DNA of 64,000 nucleotides from Sphingosinicella terrae (GTDB lineage: Bacteria > Pseudomonadota > Alphaproteobacteria > Sphingomonadales > Sphingomonadaceae). Every line of letters begins with the position of its first letter. The stretch's first letter is position 1. The notes below the pieces were generated by a model. The model searched no databases. It saw only the letters and a program-made list of their open reading frames with translations, and was not told the DNA's origin. Of this stretch, positions 34,339 through 43,204 are shown in pieces. The DNA lies in NCBI RefSeq assembly GCF_003347635.1, contig NZ_QDFY01000004.1, positions 248,001-312,000 on the forward strand, given 5' to 3'. A program made the position numbers and the translations under genes.

Positions 34339-36117
34339 ATGGCGGGACAGGCGGGGGCGGGAGAGGCCCAGGCGCGGCACTGGCGCATCGCGCTGCTGCT
34401 CTTCTGGCTGGGCTTCGCCGCCTATCTGATCTGGCTGCGCTGGGCAGCGATCAACGGCTTCGCCCTCGGCGACACCGACGACAATCTTCGGATGGCGCAG
34501 GTTCGCGCGCTGATCGAGGGCCAGGGCTGGTATGATCTGAGGCAATATCGGCTCAACCCGCCGGCGGGCGCCGACATCCACTGGTCGCGCCTCGTCGACC
34601 TGCCGATCGCCGGGCTGAAGCTCGCTCTCGCGCCCTTGCTGGGTGGGCGCACGGCCGAGCTGATCGCCGTCACCGTCGCACCGTTGCTGCCGATGATGGT
34701 GGCGACAGCGGCGCTGGCGGTGATCGCCCGCCGCCTCGTCCACCCCTGGGCCTTCGCACTCGCCCTCGCCCTCATCACCTGCGCCGGCTCCACCCGCGGC
34801 ATGTGGATGCCGCTCCGGATAGACCATCACGGGTGGCAGCTGGCGATGCTGGCACTGGCAATGGCGGCGCTGACCGATGCGCGCCGGGCGCGCGGCGGCG
34901 TCCTGCTTGGGGTGTCGACAGCAGTTTCGCTGTCCATCGGCATGGAGATGCTGCTCTATCTCGCCCTGGCCGGCACGGCGACGGTGCTGCGCTGGATCTT
35001 CGATCGCGAAGAGGCGCGTCGGCTGCTCGCTTATGGGGCGGCGCTCGGCGGAGGCTGCGCGCTCGGTTTCCTTGTTTTCGCGTCGCAAGCCAATCGCGCG
35101 CCGGTCTGCGACGCGCTCTCGCCGGTCTGGCTGTCGGCCATGGTGGCGGCAGGCGCGATCGCGGTCGGGCTGGCCCTGATCAACCCCGCGGGGCGCACGG
35201 CGCGCCTCGCCGCGGCGGCGCTGCTCGGCGCCGGGCTGGCCGCCGCCTTCGCCTGGCTCTGGCCGCATTGCCTCGGCCGGCTCGAGGGCACGGATCCGGA
35301 GCTCGAGCGGCTGTGGCTGGATCGGGTACGCGAGGCGTTGCCGCTCTGGCGGCACGGTTCGCGCACCGCCGCCCTCGTCGCGACCCTGCCGGTCGCCGGC
35401 CTGATCGGCTACGGATTGATGCTCTGGCGGCACCGCCGCGCTGCCGAGCCCTTCGCCGCCTGGGCCGCGCTCACCGCCCCTGCCTTGCTCGCTGCGGCCC
35501 TTCTGCTGTGGCAGACCCGCGCCGGTCCCGCCGCGCAGCTGCTTGCGATACCGGGCGCGACCGCCCTTTCCTGGACGCTTCTCGCCTGGTTCGCCCGCCA
35601 GCGGCAGATGGCGGTCCGCGTCCTCGGGGCCGCCGCCGTCCTGCTCGCGGTCTTCGGACTCGCCAACGGCTCGCTCGGCCAGCTCTTTCCCGACAATGTC
35701 AGCGATTTCAGGAGGCGGGTGAATGCGGCCAATGCCCGCTGTCCGACGCTGGCGGCGCTGCGGCCCGTCGCGCAGCAGCCACCGGGGACCGTGCTCACTT
35801 TCGTCGATCTCGGCCCGCGCCTCATCACCGTGACCCCGCACAGCGCGATCGCTGGCCCCTATCACCGCAACGGCGAGGAGATTCTGGCGGTGATGCGGGC
35901 CTGGCGCGGCGACGAGGCCAAAGCGCGCGCGACGATCCTGCACTATCGGGTCGATTATGTCCTGATCTGCCCGGACATGTCGGAATCGACCGTCTATCAG
36001 GCGGAGGCCCCGCAGGGCTTCTATGCCCGGCTGAAGCGTGGCCAGGCGCCGGCCTGGCTGGCGCCGGTGCCGCTCCCGCAGACTTCGCCCTACCGGATGT
36101 GGCGCGTGGTCAGGTAA
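34339..36117 (+). CDS. large membrane protein resembling STT3/AglB-type GT-C enzymes
   Basis: The 592-residue protein has about twelve transmembrane helices followed by a soluble periplasmic domain from about residue 470. The first external loop has FALGDTDDNLRMAQVRAL and ends in WYDLRQYRLNPP, with a DXD-like acidic motif. The later loop RIDHHGWQLAML resembles the second acidic motif region of STT3/AglB oligosaccharyltransferases. No WWDYG-like motif is evident in the soluble part; VDYVLICPDMSES is the most conserved-looking part there. It would be a GT-C glycosyltransferase acting on a polyprenyl-linked sugar at the periplasmic face. It faces the GtrA-GT2 operon. The exact acceptor is unknown. 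Confidence 0.72.
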   Translation: MAGQAGAGEAQARHWRIALLLFWLGFAAYLIWLRWAAINGFALGDTDDNLRMAQVRALIEGQGWYDLRQYRLNPPAGADIHWSRLVDLPIAGLKLALAPLLGGRTAELIAVTVAPLLPMMVATAALAVIARRLVHPWAFALALALITCAGSTRGMWMPLRIDHHGWQLAMLALAMAALTDARRARGGVLLGVSTAVSLSIGMEMLLYLALAGTATVLRWIFDREEARRLLAYGAALGGGCALGFLVFASQANRAPVCDALSPVWLSAMVAAGAIAVGLALINPAGRTARLAAAALLGAGLAAAFAWLWPHCLGRLEGTDPELERLWLDRVREALPLWRHGSRTAALVATLPVAGLIGYGLMLWRHRRAAEPFAAWAALTAPALLAAALLLWQTRAGPAAQLLAIPGATALSWTLLAWFARQRQMAVRVLGAAAVLLAVFGLANGSLGQLFPDNVSDFRRRVNAANARCPTLAALRPVAQQPPGTVLTFVDLGPRLITVTPHSAIAGPYHRNGEEILAVMRAWRGDEAKARATILHYRVDYVLICPDMSESTVYQAEAPQGFYARLKRGQAPAWLAPVPLPQTSPYRMWRVVR

Positions 36118-36727
36118 GGGTCGCCTCGATACCGTCAATGACGAACTGGGCGGCGAGCGCGGCGAGGATGACGCCGAGGATGCGGGTGATCATCGCCTCC
36201 AGTTTGTGACCCAGCAGTCGCATCAGCGGTCCGGCCGCGAGCAGCGCGATGAGGGTAAGCAGGAGCGTCGCGAGCAGCGCGCCGAGCACGACGGCGGATT
36301 CGCCGATCCCCTCGCTTCTGGCCATGAGCAGCATCGCCGACGCGATCGAGCCCGGCCCTGCGATCATCGGAATCGCCATCGGGAAGACAGAGATGTCCTC
36401 GGCCTCGCTCGCGGTGACCTCCTGAGCACGATTCTCGCGGCGCTCCGTTCGCTTCTCGAAGACCATGTCGATGGCGATCAGGAAGAGCATGATGCCGCCG
36501 GCGATGCGAAAGGCGCCGAGGCTGATGCCGAGAGCCCGGAGCAGGTCCTCGCCGAAGAGCGCGAAGAAGAGCAGGATGCCGGAAGCGACCATGACCGAGC
36601 GGATCGCCATCGCGCGGCGGTGGACCGGCGTCGCATTGCCCGTCAACGCAGCGAAGATCGGGGCGCATCCTGGCGGATCGATCACCACCAGGAAGGTGAC
36701 GAAGGCAGAGACGAAGAGTTCGGTCAC
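36110..36727 (-). CDS. marC: MarC family membrane protein
   Basis: The 205-residue protein has six transmembrane segments and MarC family features: [38 protein letters not shown], and [19 protein letters not shown]. Family members are inner-membrane proteins of uncertain function, once linked to multiple antibiotic resistance. The start is GTG at 36727, overlapping the folD stop (GTGA); no better start lies upstream. The 3' end overlaps the convergent STT3-like gene by 8 bases. It ends the yggT-folD-marC operon. Confidence 0.9.
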   Translation of the reverse strand: MTELFVSAFVTFLVVIDPPGCAPIFAALTGNATPVHRRAMAIRSVMVASGILLFFALFGEDLLRALGISLGAFRIAGGIMLFLIAIDMVFEKRTERRENRAQEVTASEAEDISVFPMAIPMIAGPGSIASAMLLMARSEGIGESAVVLGALLATLLLTLIALLAAGPLMRLLGHKLEAMITRILGVILAALAAQFVIDGIEATLT

Positions 36728-37596
36728 AGCCCTTCCGGCCCGGACAGCCCGGCGCGGGCATGCGCGGCGGCCAGAGTGTTGCGGAGCAGCACGGCGATGG
36801 TCATCGGGCCGACCCCGCCCGGCACCGGCGTGATCGCACCGGCCGTCCGGGAAGCGCTCTCGAAGTCGACGTCTCCAACCAGCTTGCCATCGACCCGGTT
36901 GATGCCGACATCGATGACGGTGGCGCCCGACTTCAGCCACTCGCCCTTGACCATCTCGGGGCGGCCGACAGCCGCGACGACGATATCCCCGCGGCGGACC
37001 ACGTCCGGCAGATCGCGCGTGCGGCTATGGGCGACGGTGACGGTGCAATTCTCCTTGAGCAGAAGCTGCGCCATCGGCTTGCCGACGATGTTGGACCGAC
37101 CGATCACGACCGCCTCCAGGCCGGAAAGGTCGCCGAGCCGATCCTTGAGGAGCATGATGCAGCCCAGCGGCGTGCAGGGGACCAGTGCCTCCTCACCGAC
37201 GGAAAGCTTGCCCACATTGTCGATGTGAAAGCCGTCGACGTCCTTGGCCGGATCGATCGTGTCGATCACCGCCTTGTCGTCGATATGCGAAGGCAAGGGC
37301 AGCTGGACGAGAATGCCATCCACGCCGTCATCGCCATTGAGTTTCTGGACGAGGGCGACGAGCTCCGCCTGGCTCGTGGTCTCGGGGAGGACGTGCTCGT
37401 ACGACTCCATGCCGGCTTCGACCGTCGCCTTGCCCTTGGAGCGGACGTAGACGCGGCTCGCAGGATCATCGCCGACGAGGACCACGGCGAGACCAGGCTT
37501 GCGGCCGACCCGCTTCACGAAAGCCGGCACCGCCTCGGCAATGCGAGCGCGCAGCCCTTCCGCGAAGGCCTTACCCCCGATCACCGAAGCGCTCAC
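36724..37596 (-). CDS. folD: methylenetetrahydrofolate dehydrogenase/cyclohydrolase
   Basis: The 290-residue FolD starts at GTG 37596, overlapping the yggT stop (GTGA). It carries [20 protein letters not shown] with the catalytic lysine region, [13 protein letters not shown], the NADP-binding [17 protein letters not shown], and [18 protein letters not shown] at the C-terminus. It interconverts 5,10-methylene-THF, methenyl-THF and 10-formyl-THF in the cytoplasm. Motifs are intact and the length is normal. Its link with yggT is common in Proteobacteria. Confidence 0.95.
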   Translation of the reverse strand: MSASVIGGKAFAEGLRARIAEAVPAFVKRVGRKPGLAVVLVGDDPASRVYVRSKGKATVEAGMESYEHVLPETTSQAELVALVQKLNGDDGVDGILVQLPLPSHIDDKAVIDTIDPAKDVDGFHIDNVGKLSVGEEALVPCTPLGCIMLLKDRLGDLSGLEAVVIGRSNIVGKPMAQLLLKENCTVTVAHSRTRDLPDVVRRGDIVVAAVGRPEMVKGEWLKSGATVIDVGINRVDGKLVGDVDFESASRTAGAITPVPGGVGPMTIAVLLRNTLAAAHARAGLSGPEGL

Positions 37597-37895
37597 TGGT
37601 AGCTCGTCAGCAGCTCGATCTGGACGCCGCGCAGCAACTGGTCGACCACCATGATGAGCAGCAGGACGACCAGAGGACTGAAGTCGAGACCGCCGAAATC
37701 GGGCAGGATCCGCCGGATCGGGCGATAGAGCGGCGCCGTCAGGCGATCGAGCGCGTAGAAGAACTGGCGGACGAAGTCGTTATGGGTGTTGATGACGTTG
37801 AACGCGACCAGCCAGCTCAGGATCGCCTGTATGATGATGATCCACCACAGCACCGTCAGCAGGATCAGCACGATATTGATGAGCGAGATCAGCAT
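37593..37895 (-). CDS. YggT family membrane protein
   Basis: The 100-residue protein has two hydrophobic regions ([21 protein letters not shown] and [15 protein letters not shown]) separated by the family motif [26 protein letters not shown]. YggT proteins are small integral membrane proteins with a proposed role in cell-shape or osmotic adaptation. It opens the operon with folD. AGGAG is found just upstream of its ATG (minus strand CCAGGAGAAACC), supporting the start. Confidence 0.92.
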   Translation of the reverse strand: MLISLINIVLILLTVLWWIIIIQAILSWLVAFNVINTHNDFVRQFFYALDRLTAPLYRPIRRILPDFGGLDFSPLVVLLLIMVVDQLLRGVQIELLTSYQ

Positions 37896-38007
37896 GGTTT
37901 CTCCTGGAGCGTTGACTCGTCCTCTAACCGGGCGTCGCTAGGGGAGCAATGCGCAGCGGCCGCGTGACCGCTTTGCAGATCCGCGGTACGCCGGTTAACG
38001 TCGCGCG

Positions 38008-39019
38008 ATGCTGCTCCTCGCCCCTGATCGCCGCCCAGGGGATGGCCCCCGCTCCCGCCGAGCTCAGGACGTTTCGCGACTGGATCGTCGGCTGCGACAA
38101 TGGCCGGGCCTGTGAAGCCGTCGCGCTGCTTCCCGAAGATGCGGATTGGGAGCAATGGACGACGTTCAGCCTGAGCCGAGGCCCGCAGGCCGAAGCGCGC
38201 CTCGACCTGGTCTTCGCCGATCTCACGGATTCACCGGCTTCGCTTTGGGCGGACGGGAGTCGGCTCGACGTCCGTTTTGCCACGGCGAACGACGGGCTTG
38301 CCGTCGTGCCGGCCGATGAGGACGCGTTCGTCTCGGTGCTCCGGCAGGCCGGAACCCTCGAGCTGCGCGACGCCGCAGGAGAGGTCATCAAGCGCGTATC
38401 GCTATCCGGAGCGAGCGCGGCGATGCTCTACCTCGACGAGCAGCAGCGCCGCCTGGGCAGCGTCACCGCGCTCGTCGACCGCGGCCCCCGGCCGGCGGCC
38501 GCAATACCTGCACCCCCGGTCCTCCCGCGCGTGACGCTCGCCCCGGCAGCGGGCGAGGGGCCGCCGGAGATCGGCGCGAGCGAAATCGCCGAGCTGCGGG
38601 GGCAGAATGGCTGCACGATCGACGAGGTAGGCGGGCCCGACGAGCATGAGGTGGCCCAGATCGCGCCCGGCACCACCTTGATCCTGCTCGCCTGCGGGAC
38701 CGGCGCGTACAATCTGAGCAGTCTTCCCTTCATCGCCCGGCGGGAAGGCGGCCGCCTCACGGCCGAGATCGCGCCGTTCGACAGCCAATGGGGCCTCTCC
38801 GATCTCGGCCGGCCGACGCTGATCAACGCTTTCTGGGACGCCGGCAGCCGCCTCCTACGCGAACTCTCGAAAGGACGCGGCATCGGCGATTGCGGCACCC
38901 ATGCCACCTACGGCTGGGACGGCCGCCGTTTCCGCCTCGTCGAACAGGAAGAGATGGGCGAGTGCCGCGGGTCGATGGACTATATCTTCACCTGGCGCAG
39001 CGAGATCGTGCGGCCCTGA
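38008..39019 (+). pseudogene. DUF1176 protein with apparent +1 frameshift in the signal peptide
   Basis: The body from ATG 38042 is a well-preserved DUF1176 protein: TFRDWIVGCDNGRACEA near the start, and GRGIGDCGTHATYGWDGRRF with MGECRGSMDYIFTWR near the end, including conserved cysteines. No signal peptide is encoded in that frame. An ATG at 38008 in another frame encodes MLLLA. Deleting one C in the CCCC run at 38021-38024 would join it to LIAAQGMAPAPAEL, giving a plausible secretion signal. So the gene is either frameshifted, contains a sequencing error, or is read by slippage. The 356-residue open frame from 37949 contains an unlikely N-terminus. DUF1176 proteins are normally exported. 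Translation from 38042 would leave the protein in the cytoplasm. Confidence 0.75.
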
Positions 39020-39025
39020 CGGCCG

Positions 39026-39991
39026 TCACGGCGCAAAGCGCGGCGCCTCGGCCTCGGCGAGCAGCAGGGCGAACATGTCCTCTTCGTCCGTCCACTGCCG
39101 GACCACTTTCCATCCCGAGGCGAGCATCAGCAACCGTGCGTCCCGTTCGCCATATTTGTGGCTGTTCTCGGTATGGATGGTGTCGCCGGCCCGCATTTCG
39201 AAGCGGGTGCCCGAGACGGTGAAGGCGAGGTCCGCCTTCGCCTCAAGGTGCATCTCGACCCGGCTGCGCTCCTCGTTCCAGCGAGCGACATGCCGGAAGT
39301 CGTCCACCGCGATGTCACCGTCGAGTTCGGCGTTGATACGATGAAGCAGGTTGAGATTGAACTCGGCGGTCACGCCGGCGGCATCGTCATAAGCGCGGAT
39401 CAGGACCTCCGGATCCTTCACCCGGTCGATCCCGATCAGGAGGTGAGCGCCGCAGCCCAAGGTCTCCTTCATCGCGCGAAGAAGATCCACCGCCGTGCGT
39501 GGAACCATGTTGCCGATGGTGGAGCCGGGAAAGAAGCCCAGCTTGTCCGTCGCCGACACCTCGGCCGGAAGCTCGAGCGGCCGCATGAAGTCGGCTTCTA
39601 CGGGAAGGATCGGAAGATCGGGAAATTCCGCCTGCAGCGCGGCGGCAGAGTCGCGCAGGAACTCGCCACTGATGTCGATCGGCACGTAGGAGGAGGGTCC
39701 GACGGCGCGCAACAGGATCGGAGTCTTGGCCGACGACCCCGAGCCGAACTCGACCACGGCATCCCCCCGTCCGGCGATGTCTGCCACTTCGGGGCAGTGC
39801 CGCTCGAGCAGCATCGTGTCGACGCGGGTGGGGTAATATTCCGGCAGCCGGGTGATCGCCTCGAACAGCTCGGAGCCGCGCCGGTCGTAGAACCAGCGTG
39901 ACGGAATCGCCCTGATCGGCGCGGCAAGGCCGGCCAAAACATCGTCGCGGAAGGCCGGATCGGCCTCGGTCCTCGTCGTCACCGCGTCCAT
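39026..39991 (-). CDS. egtD: L-histidine N-alpha-methyltransferase
   Basis: The 321-residue protein is of the EgtD/DUF2260 type: LPEYYPTRVDTMLLERH, VVEFGSGSSAKTPILL as the SAM site, YVPIDISGEFL, FFPGSTIGNMVP, and GIDRVKDPEVLIRAYDDAAGVTAEFN-like blocks, with TENSHKYGE near the C-terminus. It trimethylates L-histidine to hercynine, the first step of ergothioneine synthesis. ATG 39991 overlaps the egtB stop by one base (TGATG). The next enzyme in the pathway is encoded immediately upstream. The final C-S lyase step (EgtE) is not encoded in this window. Confidence 0.94.
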   Translation of the reverse strand: MDAVTTRTEADPAFRDDVLAGLAAPIRAIPSRWFYDRRGSELFEAITRLPEYYPTRVDTMLLERHCPEVADIAGRGDAVVEFGSGSSAKTPILLRAVGPSSYVPIDISGEFLRDSAAALQAEFPDLPILPVEADFMRPLELPAEVSATDKLGFFPGSTIGNMVPRTAVDLLRAMKETLGCGAHLLIGIDRVKDPEVLIRAYDDAAGVTAEFNLNLLHRINAELDGDIAVDDFRHVARWNEERSRVEMHLEAKADLAFTVSGTRFEMRAGDTIHTENSHKYGERDARLLMLASGWKVVRQWTDEEDMFALLLAEAEAPRFAP

Positions 39992-41250
39992 CAACTGTCC
40001 TTGGCAAGCCTCAGGCCGGCGAACATCCAGCGCTGGTGGGGATAGAAGAAGTTCCGATAGCTGGCGCGCACATGGCCGCGGGGCGTCGCGCAGCCGCCGC
40101 CGCGGAGCACCATCTGGCCGCTCATGAACTTGCCATTATACTCGCCCACGGTCCCCTCCGCGGGTCGAAAGCCGGGATAGGGAAGGAAGGCGCTGGCGGT
40201 CCATTCCCAGACATTGCCGAAGAGATCGCGCAGACCCTCGCCGCGCGGGGCGGGGCGCGGCCGCGCAGGGCCGGCGCGATCGAGCTGGTGCCCGGACAGA
40301 GGATCCGCGCCGCGCGCGGCGCTCTCCCATTCCTGCTCCGTCGGAAGGCGCGCTCCGGCCCAGCGCGCGAAAGCGTCCGCCTCGTAATAAGAGATGTGGC
40401 AGACCGCCTCGTCGGGATCCACGAGGCGTGCCCCGTCCAATCCGAAGCGGTGCCATGCCCCCTCCTCTTCGAACCAGTAGAGGGGCGCCGCGACCGACTG
40501 TTCTTGGATCCAGCCCCAGCCGTCGGACAGCCAGAGCCGCGGATCTGCATATCCGCCCGCTTCCATGAACGCGATCCATTCGCCGTTCGTCACCGGCCGG
40601 TCCGCCAGCGCGTGCGGCGACAGGATGGCGCGGTGTGGCGGGCCCTCCGCATCGAAGGCGAAGCCGCTCCCGTCATAGCCGAACTCGACGACTCCCTCGG
40701 CACCACGGATCCAGCGCGGCGGCTCCGGCGTCGCGCCGACGGCGACCGCAGGAAGCGCTTCCCAGACCGCCGGCCGCAGCGGATTCTCGGCGAAGGTCGC
40801 GAGCAGATCCATGAGCATCAGCTCCTGATGCTGCTGCTCATGGTTGAGGCCGAGCTCGATCAGCTCGGGGGGCAGGCAATCGATCGCGGCGGCGAGGATG
40901 CCGTCGACATGAGCCCGGTAGTCCCGGATCTCGTCCAGCGACGGCCGGCTCAGCATACCGCGCCGCGGCCGCGGGTGCCGATCCCCCTCCCCGTCATAAT
41001 AGGAATTGAAGAGATAGGACCAGCGTTCGTCGAACGGCGCGTAGCCGGGCAGAAAGTCCCGCAGCAGGAACGTCTCGAAGAACCAGGTGGTGTGGGCCAG
41101 GTGCCATTTCGCGGGCGACGCATCGGCCATCGGCTGGATCGTCGCGTCGGCGTCCGAAAGCGGCTCGGCGACGGCAAGGCTCAGCCCCCTGACCGCCCTG
41201 TATCGGTCGGCAAGGCTCCCATCCGCACTCGACTTAGCCAGGGTCGCCAT
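39991..41250 (-). CDS. egtB: ergothioneine biosynthesis sulfoxide synthase EgtB
   Basis: The 419-residue non-haem iron enzyme has an N-terminal DinB-like domain with KWHLAHTTWFFE (His50 region) and LNHEQQHQELML (His137 and His141), the three-histidine iron site. The C-terminal FGE-sulfatase domain has RPVTNGEWIAFME, RLPTEQEWESAA, FGNVWEWTAS and a closing FFYPHQRWMFAGLRLAKD. It joins hercynine to a thiol donor with O2 to form the sulfoxide. It lies 31 bases after the adenosyltransferase gene and overlaps egtD. Donor (cysteine or gamma-glutamylcysteine) cannot be read from the sequence. Confidence 0.94.
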   Translation of the reverse strand: MATLAKSSADGSLADRYRAVRGLSLAVAEPLSDADATIQPMADASPAKWHLAHTTWFFETFLLRDFLPGYAPFDERWSYLFNSYYDGEGDRHPRPRRGMLSRPSLDEIRDYRAHVDGILAAAIDCLPPELIELGLNHEQQHQELMLMDLLATFAENPLRPAVWEALPAVAVGATPEPPRWIRGAEGVVEFGYDGSGFAFDAEGPPHRAILSPHALADRPVTNGEWIAFMEAGGYADPRLWLSDGWGWIQEQSVAAPLYWFEEEGAWHRFGLDGARLVDPDEAVCHISYYEADAFARWAGARLPTEQEWESAARGADPLSGHQLDRAGPARPRPAPRGEGLRDLFGNVWEWTASAFLPYPGFRPAEGTVGEYNGKFMSGQMVLRGGGCATPRGHVRASYRNFFYPHQRWMFAGLRLAKDS

Positions 41251-41281
41251 GCTCCGCCCCTACACCGAAGGTCTATCCAGG

Positions 41282-41851
41282 TTAAGACCTGCGTGTCGCT
41301 CCGGGCTGCCACAAGACGTCGCCGCGGTCCCGCACGATCCAGCGCGCCAGCACGAACAGCAGATCGGACAGGCGGTTGAGATAGGCGAGCGCCAGGGGGT
41401 TGATAGGCGCGACTGCCGCCGCAGCAACCGCGGCGCGCTCGGCGCGCCGCACGATGGCGCGGGCGAGGTGGATGTGGGCTGCGCCGCCACGACCGGCCGG
41501 AAGCACGAAACTGCGCAGCGGCTCCAGGTCCGCGTTCATCCGGTCGATCTCGCGCTCGAGCCTTTGCACCTGCTCGGGAACGATACGCAGCGACATCTCC
41601 GTCGGGGCGTAGTCGTCGCCGGGCGTGGCGAGGTCGGCTCCGAGATCGAAGAGCTCGTTCTGGACACGGGCGAGCATGCGCCCGGCCCCCCCGCCGAGAT
41701 GGAGCCGCGCCAGGCCGATCGCGCAATTCGCCTCGTCGACGTCGCCGATCGCCGCGAGCCGGAGATCGGCCTTCGAAACCCGTGATCCGTCGACGAGTCC
41801 GGTCATGCCGGCATCGCCGGTGCGGGTGTAGATCTTGTTGAGCCTGACCAG
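41282..41851 (-). CDS. PduO/MMAB-type cob(I)alamin adenosyltransferase with probable CTG start
   Basis: ATG-initiated translation from 41806 gives 174 residues starting TGLVDGSRVSKADLR and lacks the N-terminal ATP-binding motif. Reading the same frame upstream yields VRLNKIYTRTGDAG immediately before that methionine, the conserved nucleotide-binding segment. The only initiator-like codon there is CTG at 41851-41849, preceded by GAGGCGACT and 7 bases after the HIG1 stop. No ATG, GTG or TTG exists in the frame before an in-frame stop upstream. The resulting 189 residues match the normal family length. The enzyme adenosylates cob(I)alamin to coenzyme B12. The core motifs DEANCAIG and ARAIVRRAER are intact. 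Confidence 0.85.
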   Translation of the reverse strand: MVRLNKIYTRTGDAGMTGLVDGSRVSKADLRLAAIGDVDEANCAIGLARLHLGGGAGRMLARVQNELFDLGADLATPGDDYAPTEMSLRIVPEQVQRLEREIDRMNADLEPLRSFVLPAGRGGAAHIHLARAIVRRAERAAVAAAAVAPINPLALAYLNRLSDLLFVLARWIVRDRGDVLWQPGATRRS

Positions 41852-41858
41852 AGTCGCC

Positions 41859-42056
41859 TCAGCGGCCGGCCATGAGCAGCAGCAGGACCGCCACCAGGAT
41901 CGCCGCCGCCTGGAACAAGACGCGCTTGCGCATCAGATCCTGCGACCGGCGGCCACTGAGGTCCTTCTGCTGGGCCATGCCGATCACGCCCTTGACCAGC
42001 ACGAACAAGGTCGCGCCGGCGGCCAGGACGAGGAGGATGGTCAGGAGCGTCTGCAT
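41859..42056 (-). CDS. twin transmembrane helix small protein (HIG1 domain)
   Basis: The 65-residue protein has two membrane helices (TLLTILLVLAAGATLFVLVKGV and VLFQAAAILVAVLLLLMAG) joined by a basic loop with MAQQKDLSGRRSQDLMRKRV, the HIG1-like signature of alphaproteobacterial twin-helix proteins. The mitochondrial relatives are associated with respiratory complexes. It lies 9 bases after gluQRS and directly before the adenosyltransferase gene, to which it may be translationally coupled. The function in bacteria is not established. Confidence 0.88.
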   Translation of the reverse strand: MQTLLTILLVLAAGATLFVLVKGVIGMAQQKDLSGRRSQDLMRKRVLFQAAAILVAVLLLLMAGR

Positions 42057-42065
42057 GGCGTCTCT

Positions 42066-42998
42066 CTACCCGTTCGAGACGGAATATCCAGCGGGCATCT
42101 GGCCGCGGCGCAAGCTCTCGACGAGATCGCGCGGGTCCGCCCCCGCCGCACGCAGGTCGGCCAAGGCAGGCGCGCCGTGGCGCTTGGCGAGACGGCGCCC
42201 CTCGGCGTCGACGAGCAGGCGATGGTGGTGATAGGCCGGCGTCGCAAGCCCGAGCAGCGCCTGGAGCAGACGGTGCACATGGGTGCTGCCGAACAGGTCC
42301 AGGCCGCGGACGATGTCGGTCACGCCCTGCGCCGCATCGTCGACGGTGACGGCGAGATGATAGCTGGCCGAGGCGTCCTTGCGAGCGATGACGACGTCGC
42401 CGAAGAGGGCGGGACGGGCGATCACCGTGCCGGCGTTGGAATCGTGCCAGCTGAGAGGCCGGAACGGGTCCGGAACCGCAGGCGCGTCTCTCTCTTCCTG
42501 GCGGGCGCACTCGACCGGGGCGGCGAGAGCCCGGAGCGCGGCCTTGACGTCAAGCCGCCACGCATGGGTTTTCTCCTCGATGAGCCTTTCCCGTTCCATT
42601 TCCGGCAACCGACGACATGTGCCCGGATAGGAAGGGCCTTCCGGGCCATGGGGCGCGGCGGCGCTGGCGGCGATCTCCGCGGCGATCTCGTTCCGGGTGC
42701 AGAAGCAGGGATAGACCAGCCGGCCTACCTTCAGGATCTCCAACGCCTCGGCGTAGAGAGGCAGGCGTTCCGACTGATAGACGATCTCGCCATCCCACTG
42801 GAGGCCGAGCCAGAGCAGGTCGCGAATGATCGCGTCGATATGCTCCGGCCGCGACCGGCCCGGATCTATATCCTCGATGCGCAGCAGGAAGGCACCGCCC
42901 TGGTCGCGCGCAAGGTCGTGCGCGAGCAGCGCCGAGTAGGCATGTCCCAAGTGCAGCCGCCCGGTCGGGCTGGGCGCGAAGCGGGTGACCGGCTGCAT
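42066..42998 (-). CDS. gluQRS: glutamyl-Q tRNA(Asp) synthetase
   Basis: The 310-residue protein is a glutamyl-tRNA synthetase catalytic core without the anticodon-binding domain. It has RFAPSPTGRLHLGHA (HIGH motif), RIEDIDPGRSRPEH, a CFCT...YPGTC zinc-binding cluster, and RLAKRHG as the degenerate KMSKS loop. It attaches glutamate to queuosine at position 34 of tRNA(Asp). The length fits GluQRS. It is the first gene of a five-gene operon through egtD. There are no queuosine biosynthesis genes nearby. Confidence 0.93.
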   Translation of the reverse strand: MQPVTRFAPSPTGRLHLGHAYSALLAHDLARDQGGAFLLRIEDIDPGRSRPEHIDAIIRDLLWLGLQWDGEIVYQSERLPLYAEALEILKVGRLVYPCFCTRNEIAAEIAASAAAPHGPEGPSYPGTCRRLPEMERERLIEEKTHAWRLDVKAALRALAAPVECARQEERDAPAVPDPFRPLSWHDSNAGTVIARPALFGDVVIARKDASASYHLAVTVDDAAQGVTDIVRGLDLFGSTHVHRLLQALLGLATPAYHHHRLLVDAEGRRLAKRHGAPALADLRAAGADPRDLVESLRRGQMPAGYSVSNG

Positions 42999-43204
42999 CG
43001 AAAGAACGCTTCCTACCTTCTGCTTTTCGCTTGACCGCGAGTCGGCGACTATGGTGTCATGATCGCGTCACGCATGGCAGCCAAAGCGTGGCGGAACATG
43101 GAGAAGAAGGCCGAGGCGCCCGATATCTCCCTCGTTCTGGGTGCGACAGGCTTCGAGGGCGGCGTTTTTCGGATTCCCTCCGAGAAACGGGAGCCGATTG
43201 AGCC

